A DNA stretch of 37,402 nucleotides. Source: Flavicella sp. (GTDB lineage: Bacteria; Bacteroidota; Bacteroidia; Flavobacteriales; Flavobacteriaceae). The notes beneath the pieces were generated by a model. It did not search any database and had not been told where the DNA came from. It saw nothing but the letters and a program-made list of their open reading frames with translations. The DNA lies in the NCBI RefSeq assembly GCF_029238425.1, contig NZ_JAQWGB010000138.1:1-37402 (forward strand). Direction: 5' to 3'. Below, one piece after another: positions 6,827-14,806 of the stretch; within the stretch, counting starts at the first letter, position 1; every line of letters begins with the position of its first letter. The position numbers were made by a program, and so were the translations under genes.

Positions 6827-9157
6827 TTATGCTTTTTCTACTTTAACGGCACATTTTTTATAATCAGGCTGTTTTGAAATTGGACAAAACGCATCCAAAG
6901 TCAAATCGTTGATCAACATATTTTCATCAAAAAACGGCACAAAAACTTGTCCTTTCTCTGGAACTCCTCTTTCCTTTACAGAAGCAGGCAATTTCATAGT
7001 TCCTCTTCTAGTAGTCAGTTTTACAGCATCACCCGTTTCTATTTGCATCTTTTTAGCATCGTCCGGATGTAATTCTACATACCCATGTGGCATTGCTTTA
7101 TGCAATACTGGAACTCTTCTTGTCATAGAACCAGAATGCCAATGTTCTACCACACGACCGGTACATAACCAAAAGTCAAATTCATTATCTGGTACTTCAG
7201 GAGCAGGCTCATAAGGTCTTTGCCAAATAACCGCTTTTCCATCTGGTTTCCCATAAAAATCAAAATCCTTCTCCGAATCACATGCAGGATCGTATTTAGA
7301 ATTAAAACGCCATTGAGTAGATTTTCCTTCCACATAAGGCCACATTGCACCTGGTTGAGTTTTTAATACCTCCAAAGGAGCCATGGCATGTTTTTTACCT
7401 TCATGATGTCTTCTATATTCATTATAGATCTCTTCTATATGTGTCTCTTTTTTATAATAGAATTGTTTTTCAAACCCCATTCTTTTTGCAACCTCTACCA
7501 ATTGCCAAGTATCACTCATGGCTTCTCCTGGTGGTTGCACCATTTGCTCAAAATACTGAGTCCTACGTTCCGAATTCCCATACATCCCTTCACGCTCTAC
7601 CCACATGGCAGATGGCAAAATAACATCCGCAATATCGGTAGTTGGAGTTGGATAAATATCGGATACTACAATAAACCTACCTTCTTTTTTACAGGCATCT
7701 CTGTAACGATTCAGTTTTGGCATGGTCACCATAGGATTGGTAACCTGAATCCACATAAACTTTAAATCTCCTCTGTCCAAGGCTCTAAACATTTCCACAG
7801 TATGTAAACTTGGTTTCGGATCAATGTTCTCAACAGGAACATCCCAAATCTCAGCCGCAAACTCTCTATGCTTTTTATTCATAACCACCCCATGAGGCAA
7901 TTTATGTGTCAAGGTTCCTACTTCACGAACAGTACCACAAGCACTTGGCTGACCGGTTAATGAAAAAGGACTGTTTCCAGGAGTTGAAATTTTACCTGTC
8001 AATAAGTGAATATTATACACTAAATTATTAATCCAAGTTCCACGTGTATGCTGATTCATTCCCATACACCATAGAGACATCACTTTCTTATTTGGATCTC
8101 CATAATAAGCAGCCATATATTTGATATCCTTTGCAGATACACCTGAAATTTTCTCAACTTTCTCTGGAGAATAATCTTCTAAAAACTCTCTATAAGCCTC
8201 AAAATCTATTTTTTCTGGCTTGTCGTTAAAACTGTACTTGTCTTCCAAACCATATCCCATATCCGTTAGCCCTTTGCTAAAGCTACAATGGTTCTCTACA
8301 AATGATTTATTGACCCATCCATTTTTAATAATCTCATAACAAATGGAGTTCGCAACCGCTAAATCCGATTGAGGGTTAAATATAATCGACTTATCTGCAG
8401 CCATACTGGTTCTTGTAGTACGGGTAGCAAAATCTATAATTTTTACTTTTCTTTTTAATCTTTGATCTAACAATCTAGAAAATAATACTGGGTGCATCTC
8501 TGCCATGTTATTTCCCCACAACACAAATACATCTGCATGATCTATATCTTCATAACATCCCATGGGCTCATCGATTCCAAAAGAAGTCATAAAACCGGTT
8601 ACAGCACTTGCCATACACAAACGAGCGTTGGCTTCTACATTATTAGTCCCAATACAACCTTTAAATAATTTAGAGGCAACATAACCATCAGGAATTGTCC
8701 ACTGACCCGAACCATAAATAGACACAGCATCTTTCCCGAAATCTTTGATAGTAGCCTGCATCTTTTCAGCTATCAAATCCAAAGCTTCCTTCATACTGGT
8801 TTTTACATATTTTCCGTTTTTCTTGACTAACGGATGTGTCAACCTATCTTTTCCATACATCGCCATTACGGAGTGGTATCCTTTTACACAACACAAGCCT
8901 TTGTTCACCGAAGATTTTGGATCTCCTTTTACCGCAACTGCCTTTCCATTTTCTACACCCACCAATACACCACAACCTACACCACAAAAACGGCAAGGGG
9001 CTTTTTTCCAATCTAAATTTGCACCTTTAGGCAATCCTCTTTCTTGTTCCTCTGCAAATAAAATTCCTGGAAACATAGTTGCAGCAGCTGTCATTGCCGA
9101 CAAAACAGCCATTTTTTTAATAAAGTCTCTTCTGTTAGTTAAAGTAGATGTATACAT
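6827..9157 (-). CDS. napA: Periplasmic nitrate reductase, catalytic molybdenum subunit
   Basis: This 776-aa protein reduces nitrate to nitrite in the periplasm using a bis-MGD molybdenum cofactor and one [4Fe-4S] cluster. The N-terminus carries a Tat signal (NRRDFIKK, Arg9-Arg10) followed by a hydrophobic stretch. The cluster ligands are C55, C58, C62 and C90 (CRFCGVGCG, then GLCCVKGYH). The molybdenum ligand is C181 in NARLCMASAVTGF, followed by the NapA signature GIDEPMGCYEDIDHADVF. Length and motifs are those of true NapA rather than assimilatory NasA: Tat-exported and next to napD and napB. The gene lies 6 bases after napD. Confidence 0.97.
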   Translation of the reverse strand: MYTSTLTNRRDFIKKMAVLSAMTAAATMFPGILFAEEQERGLPKGANLDWKKAPCRFCGVGCGVLVGVENGKAVAVKGDPKSSVNKGLCCVKGYHSVMAMYGKDRLTHPLVKKNGKYVKTSMKEALDLIAEKMQATIKDFGKDAVSIYGSGQWTIPDGYVASKLFKGCIGTNNVEANARLCMASAVTGFMTSFGIDEPMGCYEDIDHADVFVLWGNNMAEMHPVLFSRLLDQRLKRKVKIIDFATRTTRTSMAADKSIIFNPQSDLAVANSICYEIIKNGWVNKSFVENHCSFSKGLTDMGYGLEDKYSFNDKPEKIDFEAYREFLEDYSPEKVEKISGVSAKDIKYMAAYYGDPNKKVMSLWCMGMNQHTRGTWINNLVYNIHLLTGKISTPGNSPFSLTGQPSACGTVREVGTLTHKLPHGVVMNKKHREFAAEIWDVPVENIDPKPSLHTVEMFRALDRGDLKFMWIQVTNPMVTMPKLNRYRDACKKEGRFIVVSDIYPTPTTDIADVILPSAMWVEREGMYGNSERRTQYFEQMVQPPGEAMSDTWQLVEVAKRMGFEKQFYYKKETHIEEIYNEYRRHHEGKKHAMAPLEVLKTQPGAMWPYVEGKSTQWRFNSKYDPACDSEKDFDFYGKPDGKAVIWQRPYEPAPEVPDNEFDFWLCTGRVVEHWHSGSMTRRVPVLHKAMPHGYVELHPDDAKKMQIETGDAVKLTTRRGTMKLPASVKERGVPEKGQVFVPFFDENMLINDLTLDAFCPISKQPDYKKCAVKVEKA

Positions 9158-9163
9158 AGAAAT

Positions 9164-9400
9164 TTAATTTTTTGAAGCGTTAAATCCAGAAACCAAAGCC
9201 AACAATTTGATACTACTAATAGTATTCAATTGTTCTTGCAAATTATCTTCTTGTAAATTCGATTCTGTATCGGTAATCAGAATCAATAATTCTTTATTTT
9301 CAGCAGGAATGACTTCACAGTGATCTAAAGAAGCTAGAGTTTGCATTAATTCTGTTTTTTTACCTTGGTGTGGATGAGCTAAGTAACTTTTTATAGGCAT
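9164..9400 (-). CDS. napD: NapD-like chaperone for NapA maturation
   Basis: The 78-aa cytoplasmic protein starts MPIKSYLAHPHQGKKTELMQ and shows the short ferredoxin-like beta-alpha-beta pattern of NapD, which binds the NapA Tat signal peptide before export. It is the first gene of the operon, directly upstream of napA, which is the usual NapD position. Similarity is weak at residue level, as is common for NapD, so position carries part of the weight. Confidence 0.8.
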   Translation of the reverse strand: MPIKSYLAHPHQGKKTELMQTLASLDHCEVIPAENKELLILITDTESNLQEDNLQEQLNTISSIKLLALVSGFNASKN

Positions 9401-9455
9401 AATTTAATTTTAATAGAATTATAGTATAAAGAACCTGCTAAAATGCAGCTTATGA

Positions 9456-9471
9456 CATGATAATTATCATG
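9456..9471. promoter_or_regulatory. Fnr/Crp-like palindrome between napD and nrdG
   Basis: CATGATAATTATCATG is a perfect 16-bp palindrome with the core TGAT-N4-ATCA of Crp/Fnr-type sites. Its centre is about 63 bases upstream of napD (minus) and 135 bases upstream of nrdG (plus). Both are genes for anaerobic life, so joint control by a Crp/Fnr protein, possibly the one encoded at 36240, is plausible. Confidence 0.5.
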
Positions 9472-9598
9472 CTCAGCAAAACAATGCTCTTAAATTTACA
9501 AAAATCATTTGTTTATAACATTCTTGATAACTCTTAACAGCTAATTTATTTTCTATCTAAATAATTAGATATTTTTATAAAGGACTAAATAGTCTTTT

Positions 9599-10069
9599 AT
9601 GAAACTTAAACAAACATCAATGTATTATTATGATTTTCAGGTGGTCCTTCAAGAAGTGCCAGGAGAAATAAGCCTATGCTTTTCCATATGTGGTTGTCAA
9701 TTAAAATGTAAAGGCTGCCACTCTTCTCACCTATGGAAAGAATCCAATGGAAAAATTCTACTCTTAAATAATTATTTAGAAATTTTAAATAAATACAGAA
9801 ATTACGCGACTTGTGTATTGTTTATGGGTGGAGAATGGCATGAGGATGAATTGATAGAAATGCTTCAAATGGCACGTCACAAAAAATACAAAACTTGTTT
9901 ATATACCGGAGAAGAATCTATTTCTAAAAACTTAATGGAACAGTTAAGCTTTCTCAAAACCGGAAAATGGAATCCCGAATTAGGTGGATTAGATAGCCCA
10001 ACCACCAATCAAAAATTCATAGACATCCAACTTAAAAAAAATCTCAATTACTTATTTTCAAAAAATTAA
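9599..10069 (+). CDS. nrdG: Anaerobic ribonucleotide reductase activating protein (radical SAM)
   Basis: The 156-aa radical SAM enzyme forms the glycyl radical on NrdD. The cluster-binding motif C-x3-C-x2-C is present as C33-C37-C40 (CQLKCKGC), in the NrdG-type context SICGCQLKCKGCHSSHLW. A glycine-rich strand for SAM binding (VLFMGGEWHEDEL) follows. The gene is 3 bases upstream of nrdD, so the two are co-transcribed. The pair diverges from the nap operon across a 198-bp region that holds the Fnr/Crp-like palindrome. Confidence 0.93.
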   Translation: MKLKQTSMYYYDFQVVLQEVPGEISLCFSICGCQLKCKGCHSSHLWKESNGKILLLNNYLEILNKYRNYATCVLFMGGEWHEDELIEMLQMARHKKYKTCLYTGEESISKNLMEQLSFLKTGKWNPELGGLDSPTTNQKFIDIQLKKNLNYLFSKN

Positions 10070-10072
10070 AAT

Positions 10073-11866
10073 ATGATACGACTCACAGAGAAACAAGTGG
10101 ACAAAAAAATTAATTTCATCGATCGATACATCAACTCATCAAACGCTGCGGATGGCTCAAAAGTAGATGCCAATGCAAATGTGACTTCTAAGAACATTGC
10201 TACCATGGAAGCAGAACTCAACAAAGACATCAATATACAAGTAAACAGAGCTTTGGTGACTAGAAAAATTAAAGAACTATTTGGAGAAGCAACTGCAGAA
10301 GAATACTTGCGTCAGATTGAGGCTCATGAAATTTATGTGCATGATGAAACTTCTCTAAAACCATATTGTGTATCTATTAGTATGTATCCCTTTTTATTTG
10401 ATGGACTTACCAAACTCGGTGGAGAGAGTCAGGCTCCGCAGCATTTAGAAAGTTTTTGCGGTGAATTTGTAAACTTAGTTTTTGCCATTAGCTCGCAATT
10501 TGCTGGAGCTTTAGCTACCGTTGAGTTCTTGATGTATTTTGACCATTTTGCTGCTAGAGATTATGGAAAAGACTATTTAGAAACCAATACAGATATTATT
10601 GAAAACCACCTTCAGCATGTAGTTTACGCGGTAAATCAACCCGCAGCAGCCAGAGGATATCAATCTGTTTTTTGGAATATCTCTTTATATGATGAAGCAT
10701 ATTTCAATAGCATGTTCGGAGATTTTGTTTTTCCTGACATGAAAAAACCTAAATGGGAAAGCTTAAAGAAACTACAAGAATTTTTTATGAAATGGTTCAA
10801 CCAAGAAAGAACCAAAGCCATTTTAACTTTTCCGGTTGTGACCGCTGCCATGTTAACCAAAGAAGGTGCCCCTGTAGATGCTAGTTTTACAGAAATGTGC
10901 GCCCAGGAATTAAGTGAAGGAAATTCCTTTTTTATCTATCAATCTGAAAACGCAGATAGTTTAGCTTCTTGTTGCAGGTTAAGAAATGAAATCAGCGATA
11001 ATACGTTTAGTTATTCATTAGGAGCGGGTGGAGTGGCTACTGGATCTATCAATGTGATTACTCTAAACATGAATCGACTTATTCAAAAAGACGCCAATAT
11101 TGTAGAGGAAGTTCAAAAAATTCACAAGTACCAAGCAGCCTATAGAACTTTAATTCAAGAATATATGGACGCTGGTTTGTTGCCAGTCTACCAAGCTGGT
11201 TATATCTCATTGGACAAGCAGTTTTTAACTATAGGAATTAATGGTATGGTAGAAGCAGCGGAAAGCAAAGGTTATACTGCAGGAAACAACGCGGACTATA
11301 AAAAGTTTGTGAATCATTACCTGAAACAAATTTTTGATGAGAACAAAAAAGCCAAAGAAGAGTATGGGTATATGTTCAATACCGAATTTGTCCCCGCAGA
11401 AAATCTGGGTGTAAAAAATGCCAAATGGGACAAACAAGATGGACTTGCTGTTTCAAGAGATTGTTACAACTCATATTTCTATGCTGTTGAAGACAATGAC
11501 ATCAATACCTTGGATAAAATTATACTCCATGGAAACGAAATTATCAAATACTTAGATGGAGGCTCAGCTTTGCATTTAAATCTTGAAGAAGCTCCAAATA
11601 AAGAAGGGTTTATAAAATTGATACATGCTACTGCAAAGGCCGGATGTAATTATTACTGCTTCAATATAAAAATCACCGTTTGTAGAGATTGTAATCATAT
11701 TGACAAACAAACCAAATATAGTTGTGAGAAATGCGATTCAGAAAATGTTGATCATGCAACAAGAGTAATAGGATATCTTAAAAAAGTAGCTAGTTTTAGT
11801 TCTGACCGCCAAAAAGAACACCAACTTAGACATTATCATACAGATGAGAAAAGTGCATTAGTTTAA
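10073..11866 (+). CDS. nrdD: Anaerobic (class III) ribonucleoside-triphosphate reductase
   Basis: This 597-aa glycyl-radical enzyme makes deoxyribonucleotides without oxygen. The radical site is RVIGYL near the C-terminus (Gly at about residue 567). A zinc-type four-cysteine motif comes just before it (CRDCNHID...CEKCDSENVD). Candidate active-site cysteines are C99 (KPYCVSIS) and C300/C301 (SLASCCRLRNEISDN). No N-terminal ATP-cone is visible: the catalytic domain begins within the first 50 residues, which explains the length of about 600 rather than about 700. The usual dATP on/off regulation through that cone would then be absent. A strong terminator follows. Confidence 0.95.
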   Translation: MIRLTEKQVDKKINFIDRYINSSNAADGSKVDANANVTSKNIATMEAELNKDINIQVNRALVTRKIKELFGEATAEEYLRQIEAHEIYVHDETSLKPYCVSISMYPFLFDGLTKLGGESQAPQHLESFCGEFVNLVFAISSQFAGALATVEFLMYFDHFAARDYGKDYLETNTDIIENHLQHVVYAVNQPAAARGYQSVFWNISLYDEAYFNSMFGDFVFPDMKKPKWESLKKLQEFFMKWFNQERTKAILTFPVVTAAMLTKEGAPVDASFTEMCAQELSEGNSFFIYQSENADSLASCCRLRNEISDNTFSYSLGAGGVATGSINVITLNMNRLIQKDANIVEEVQKIHKYQAAYRTLIQEYMDAGLLPVYQAGYISLDKQFLTIGINGMVEAAESKGYTAGNNADYKKFVNHYLKQIFDENKKAKEEYGYMFNTEFVPAENLGVKNAKWDKQDGLAVSRDCYNSYFYAVEDNDINTLDKIILHGNEIIKYLDGGSALHLNLEEAPNKEGFIKLIHATAKAGCNYYCFNIKITVCRDCNHIDKQTKYSCEKCDSENVDHATRVIGYLKKVASFSSDRQKEHQLRHYHTDEKSALV

Positions 11867-11876
11867 ACCCAAAAAA

Positions 11877-11907
11877 AGCCCCATGGAATTAAACCATGGG
11901 GCTCTTT
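11877..11907. terminator. Bidirectional terminator between nrdD and the T9SS protein gene
   Basis: AGCCCCATGG (11877-11886) pairs perfectly with CCATGGGGCT (11894-11903) around a 7-nt loop. An A-run lies on the left and CTTTAATATT on the right, so it can serve both converging transcripts. Confidence 0.88.
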
Positions 11908-11925
11908 AATATTATATTCTAATGG

Positions 11926-12708
11926 TTATTTCTTAACGAATTTAGAAGTAGCTACTCCGCTCGCTGAAGTCAATCTAATTACATAAACACCACTAGTCAA
12001 ACTAGAAACATCTACGCTACCGTTTACCTCGCTATTAGTTAACACTGTATTTCCAACTAAATCTACTATTTGAACTGAAGCAATCTCCTCTTCGGTTGCA
12101 ATAGTTAATTCATTTTGTACAGGGTTAGGATAGATTCCGAAATCAAATGCATTACCAGCATTTACTGACGCTGTCGATGAATCTGAAACTAATAATTTAT
12201 CTACATAGACATGAGCACCATCTGAAATTTCAGAACTATCATTTTTTCTAAAAATTACCTGCCAATTTTCTAAACTACTAACTAACCATCTAGATTCAGT
12301 TATTTCAATATTATAGGTTGTAAATTGAGTTGATGCATTCGTTGAGATCGAATAATTTACAGCATTAAACCATCCCGTTCCATCTTTTCCTCTTACACGA
12401 AATAAATCAATTTGAGAAGACTCATTACTAACGATTATCTGAATAAACTTATAGTTCTGTCCGTTTAATGGTTTAGTATCATCTGGCGCATACATTACGG
12501 CATTTTTAGAATCCACAGCATAGGTTATGTCCAAAGCTCCATTTGGATTGTTACCAAATGAAGATGACCAAGGACCGGCAGCAGATCCCGATGTCCAACC
12601 TTCCCATGTTATGCCATCAAAATTATAATCTAAATCTTGAGCATTGGATTTCCCATATGAAATTAATGCTATTGTTAAAATGATTGTGTTAAGTAATCTT
12701 GTTTTCAT
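11926..12708 (-). CDS. Secreted T9SS-sorted protein with a carbohydrate-binding-like domain
   Basis: The 260-aa protein has a signal peptide (MKTRLLNTIILTIALISYGK, ending near SNAQ). A beta-sandwich-like region of about 150 residues follows (YNFDGITWEGW ... KFIQIIVSN ... FRVRGKDGTGWFNAVNYSI). The C-terminus is a type A T9SS sorting domain (FGIYPNPVQNELTI ... GVYVIRLTSASG ... KFVKK). T9SS cargo is exported through the outer membrane and released or anchored to the cell surface. The middle region resembles carbohydrate-binding modules attached to polysaccharide-degrading enzymes in marine Bacteroidota, but no catalytic domain is present. It is related to the broken gene divergently encoded next door. 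Binding function is a guess. Confidence 0.7.
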   Translation of the reverse strand: MKTRLLNTIILTIALISYGKSNAQDLDYNFDGITWEGWTSGSAAGPWSSSFGNNPNGALDITYAVDSKNAVMYAPDDTKPLNGQNYKFIQIIVSNESSQIDLFRVRGKDGTGWFNAVNYSISTNASTQFTTYNIEITESRWLVSSLENWQVIFRKNDSSEISDGAHVYVDKLLVSDSSTASVNAGNAFDFGIYPNPVQNELTIATEEEIASVQIVDLVGNTVLTNSEVNGSVDVSSLTSGVYVIRLTSASGVATSKFVKK

Positions 12709-12734
12709 GATAAATAAAATTAAAGTTATACTCG

Positions 12735-12742
12735 CAAAACTA
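12735..12742 (-). promoter_or_regulatory. Possible -7 element for the secreted T9SS protein gene
   Basis: On the minus strand this reads TAGTTTTG, matching TAnnTTTG, 26 bases upstream of the ATG at 12708. No good -33 element is seen. Confidence 0.4.
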
Positions 12743-12914
12743 AACCCTTAACAATCATATATTTGAATCTACATTACCCAAGAACCTCACTATTTTACCC
12801 TAAAAAAACACCACTCCCTAAACAGTTAAAAATGAACTGGTTATTGATAAAATTGAGGAATCATATAGGTTTTATTGTTATTAATTTACAAGTGTTATAA
12901 ATGATAAAAACCCA

Positions 12915-14181
12915 ATGATGAAAACAAGACTACTTAAAACTACATGGCTATTTATTTTAATTGTATTACCACTTATTGGATTTACACAGACGTATGACTT
13001 TAGCAGTGGCACTCAAAGCTGGGTGAAAGGTTATGGATGGAGCTTTAACCTTAGAAAGAGCAGGTAATGGAAATGCTAACATAAGAAGAGGTCAAGGTGG
13101 AGATGATACATTTGTTGTTCTAGATAGAGCAACGGTAAGTATTGTAAAAATTCGTTTGAAAAACGAAACGGCTGCCACACAACTTCGTATTCAAGGACTT
13201 TCTAGAACTGATGGAACCACTGGAGAAGGAACTGCATTTAGCAATATTTCATACACAATTTCTGCTGAAATGACAGAGTACCAAACAATTTTCATTGACG
13301 TAACAAGTATTCCCGTCAATGATGAAGTTACGCGTTTAGACATCTTGGTTAGAGAAAACCAAGACAATGATGGAGTTGGAACAAAATGTATTTTTGACGA
13401 AATTGAATTTCAAGCTGCACCTATTACAACTTATTCAACTATTACTTCCAACCCAAGTTTCGAAGATGCAGAATACATCCACGAATGGACTTCTGACACC
13501 AAACCGTACGGAACCTCTGAAGTAGTGTCTGACGAAAACCACGGTACAGGAACTAATTCTTTAAAACTTACATTAACTGACACGCAAACAAATTGGTGGG
13601 CCACCACAAACAATAATGTAGTAGATCTAGGACAAACTTATGCTGAAGGAACCGTAGTCGAAACCAAATTATGGATTAAATCTAATATTGTTGGAGATAT
13701 AAATTTGTTTGTTGCCGTTATGGATGCTTCAAATAGTACTATTGTAAGTAAAACTGAGAATGGCATTTCCGACACAAATGTTGATTGGCAAGAAGTTACT
13801 TATACCTTTACATTAGGAGCTGATAAATCATTTAGTGAAGCAAAAACAAGGATAAGCTTCCCTCCAACAAATGCATTTGCAGCGGGTTCAATAATTTATA
13901 TTGATGATATGACAACCACCATAACTCCACCCGTGGCTTCAACAGAAAAAAATACACTTACGGGAGTAAATATTTATCCGAACCCAGGTACAAATAATAT
14001 AACTATCAACGCCCCTGAAAATAGCTATTTTGAATTATATGATATGACAGGGTTATTTATTAAGTCTGCTTCGGTATCGAATTCCACTAAAATTTCTGTA
14101 AATGATGTAAAATCAGGAATTTATTTTGCTAAAATTTCTAACGCAGGAAAAATCGCAACTATTAAAATAGTAATTGAGTAA
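12915..14181 (+). pseudogene. Frameshifted secreted two-domain T9SS protein gene
   Basis: The signal peptide and N-terminus are in one frame (ATG 12915 or 12918; MKTRLLKTTWLFILIVLPLI, then TQTYDFSSGTQSWVKG). The rest of the protein is in the next frame from 13033. Removing one T at 13031-13032 joins them as SWVKG-MDGALTLERAG. As it stands, the exported reading frame stops at 13065. The downstream part would start at an internal ATG without a signal peptide. It holds the end of a beta-sandwich domain like that of the divergent neighbour, a second CBM4_9-like domain (NPSFEDAEYIHEWTS ... IYIDDMTTTI) and a type A T9SS sorting domain (GVNIYPNPGTNNITI). Either the gene is recently inactivated or there is a base-calling error; no homopolymer is present at the site. 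Confidence 0.75.
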
Positions 14182-14200
14182 TATCTAATTTTCTTAAACA

Positions 14201-14230
14201 AAAAAAGGAGCTAGTTTTAGCTCCTTTTTT
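14201..14230. terminator. Bidirectional terminator
   Basis: AAAAAAGGAGCTA (14201-14213) pairs perfectly with TAGCTCCTTTTTT (14218-14230) around a 4-nt loop. It serves both the broken T9SS gene and the minus-strand GT2-like gene, whose stop codon overlaps it. Confidence 0.9.
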
Positions 14231-14636
14231 ATAACAATTTCCTTTTAGAGAACCTCACCTTATGCACCACTTTTTGATAAAAATCTTTTTCATTCACAAT
14301 AAGACATTTATCTATCTTTCTTTTTAATTCATGAAAATCCATTCTAAAATCAACTTCCGTAAACTGTACATAATCAACATCTTCCATTGAATTTAAAAAT
14401 CGAGCACCTGCTTTCATTACATCTGTATCATTTTTGGTTTTTTTAATATCTAAAATACTAACAGCATTCTTTGATTCTTTTTTAAAATATTTCAGAATAC
14501 TGAATGTATTGTCCGTACTTCCGTTATTTACAAAACAAAAATGCACCTTAGGGAACAACTCAATCAATCCTAAAATATTTGATAAGTTTATCCCTTTTTC
14601 AATGTTCCGACAAGGCAATATAAGTCCAATGTTCAT
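14229..14636 (-). CDS. Short degenerate GT2-like protein
   Basis: The 135-aa protein aligns with the N-terminal half of the GT2 domain of the receiver-GT2 fusion at 23168-24304: IGLILPCRNIE with VGVVIPCYNEE, FCFVNNGSTDNT with LCFVNDGSKDDT, and YVQFTEVDF with YLGYLDADL. Key residues differ. The DGS aspartate is Asn38, the DxD motif is EVD (E94-D96), and the GGKGEAVR substrate loop is replaced by KNDTDVMK. The C-terminal half of the family is missing. It may be a non-catalytic regulator of the neighbouring locus or a decaying duplicate. The start and terminator look intact. Confidence 0.65.
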   Translation of the reverse strand: MNIGLILPCRNIEKGINLSNILGLIELFPKVHFCFVNNGSTDNTFSILKYFKKESKNAVSILDIKKTKNDTDVMKAGARFLNSMEDVDYVQFTEVDFRMDFHELKRKIDKCLIVNEKDFYQKVVHKVRFSKRKLL

Positions 14637-14806
14637 AATTTTGTTTTTAGGTTTTACACTAAATTAGAACTTGTAAGACTGAAAAAAAGAAGAACTTCGA
14701 TGAACAGCACTTTTCTTTAGATGAGTCCCCATTATTATAAGACTATATATTATTAGAAATTATTAATTTTATTTTAAGTAAATTATGCCTTAAAAACTGC
14801 TTCTCG

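Noticed and set aside
7345-7765. Open frames of 92 and 125 codons opposite napA
   Set aside because: They are shadows of napA codon bias and have no recognisable domain.
8745-9167. 140-codon open frame opposite the napA N-terminus
   Set aside because: It mirrors the conserved [4Fe-4S] and Tat region of napA on the other strand.
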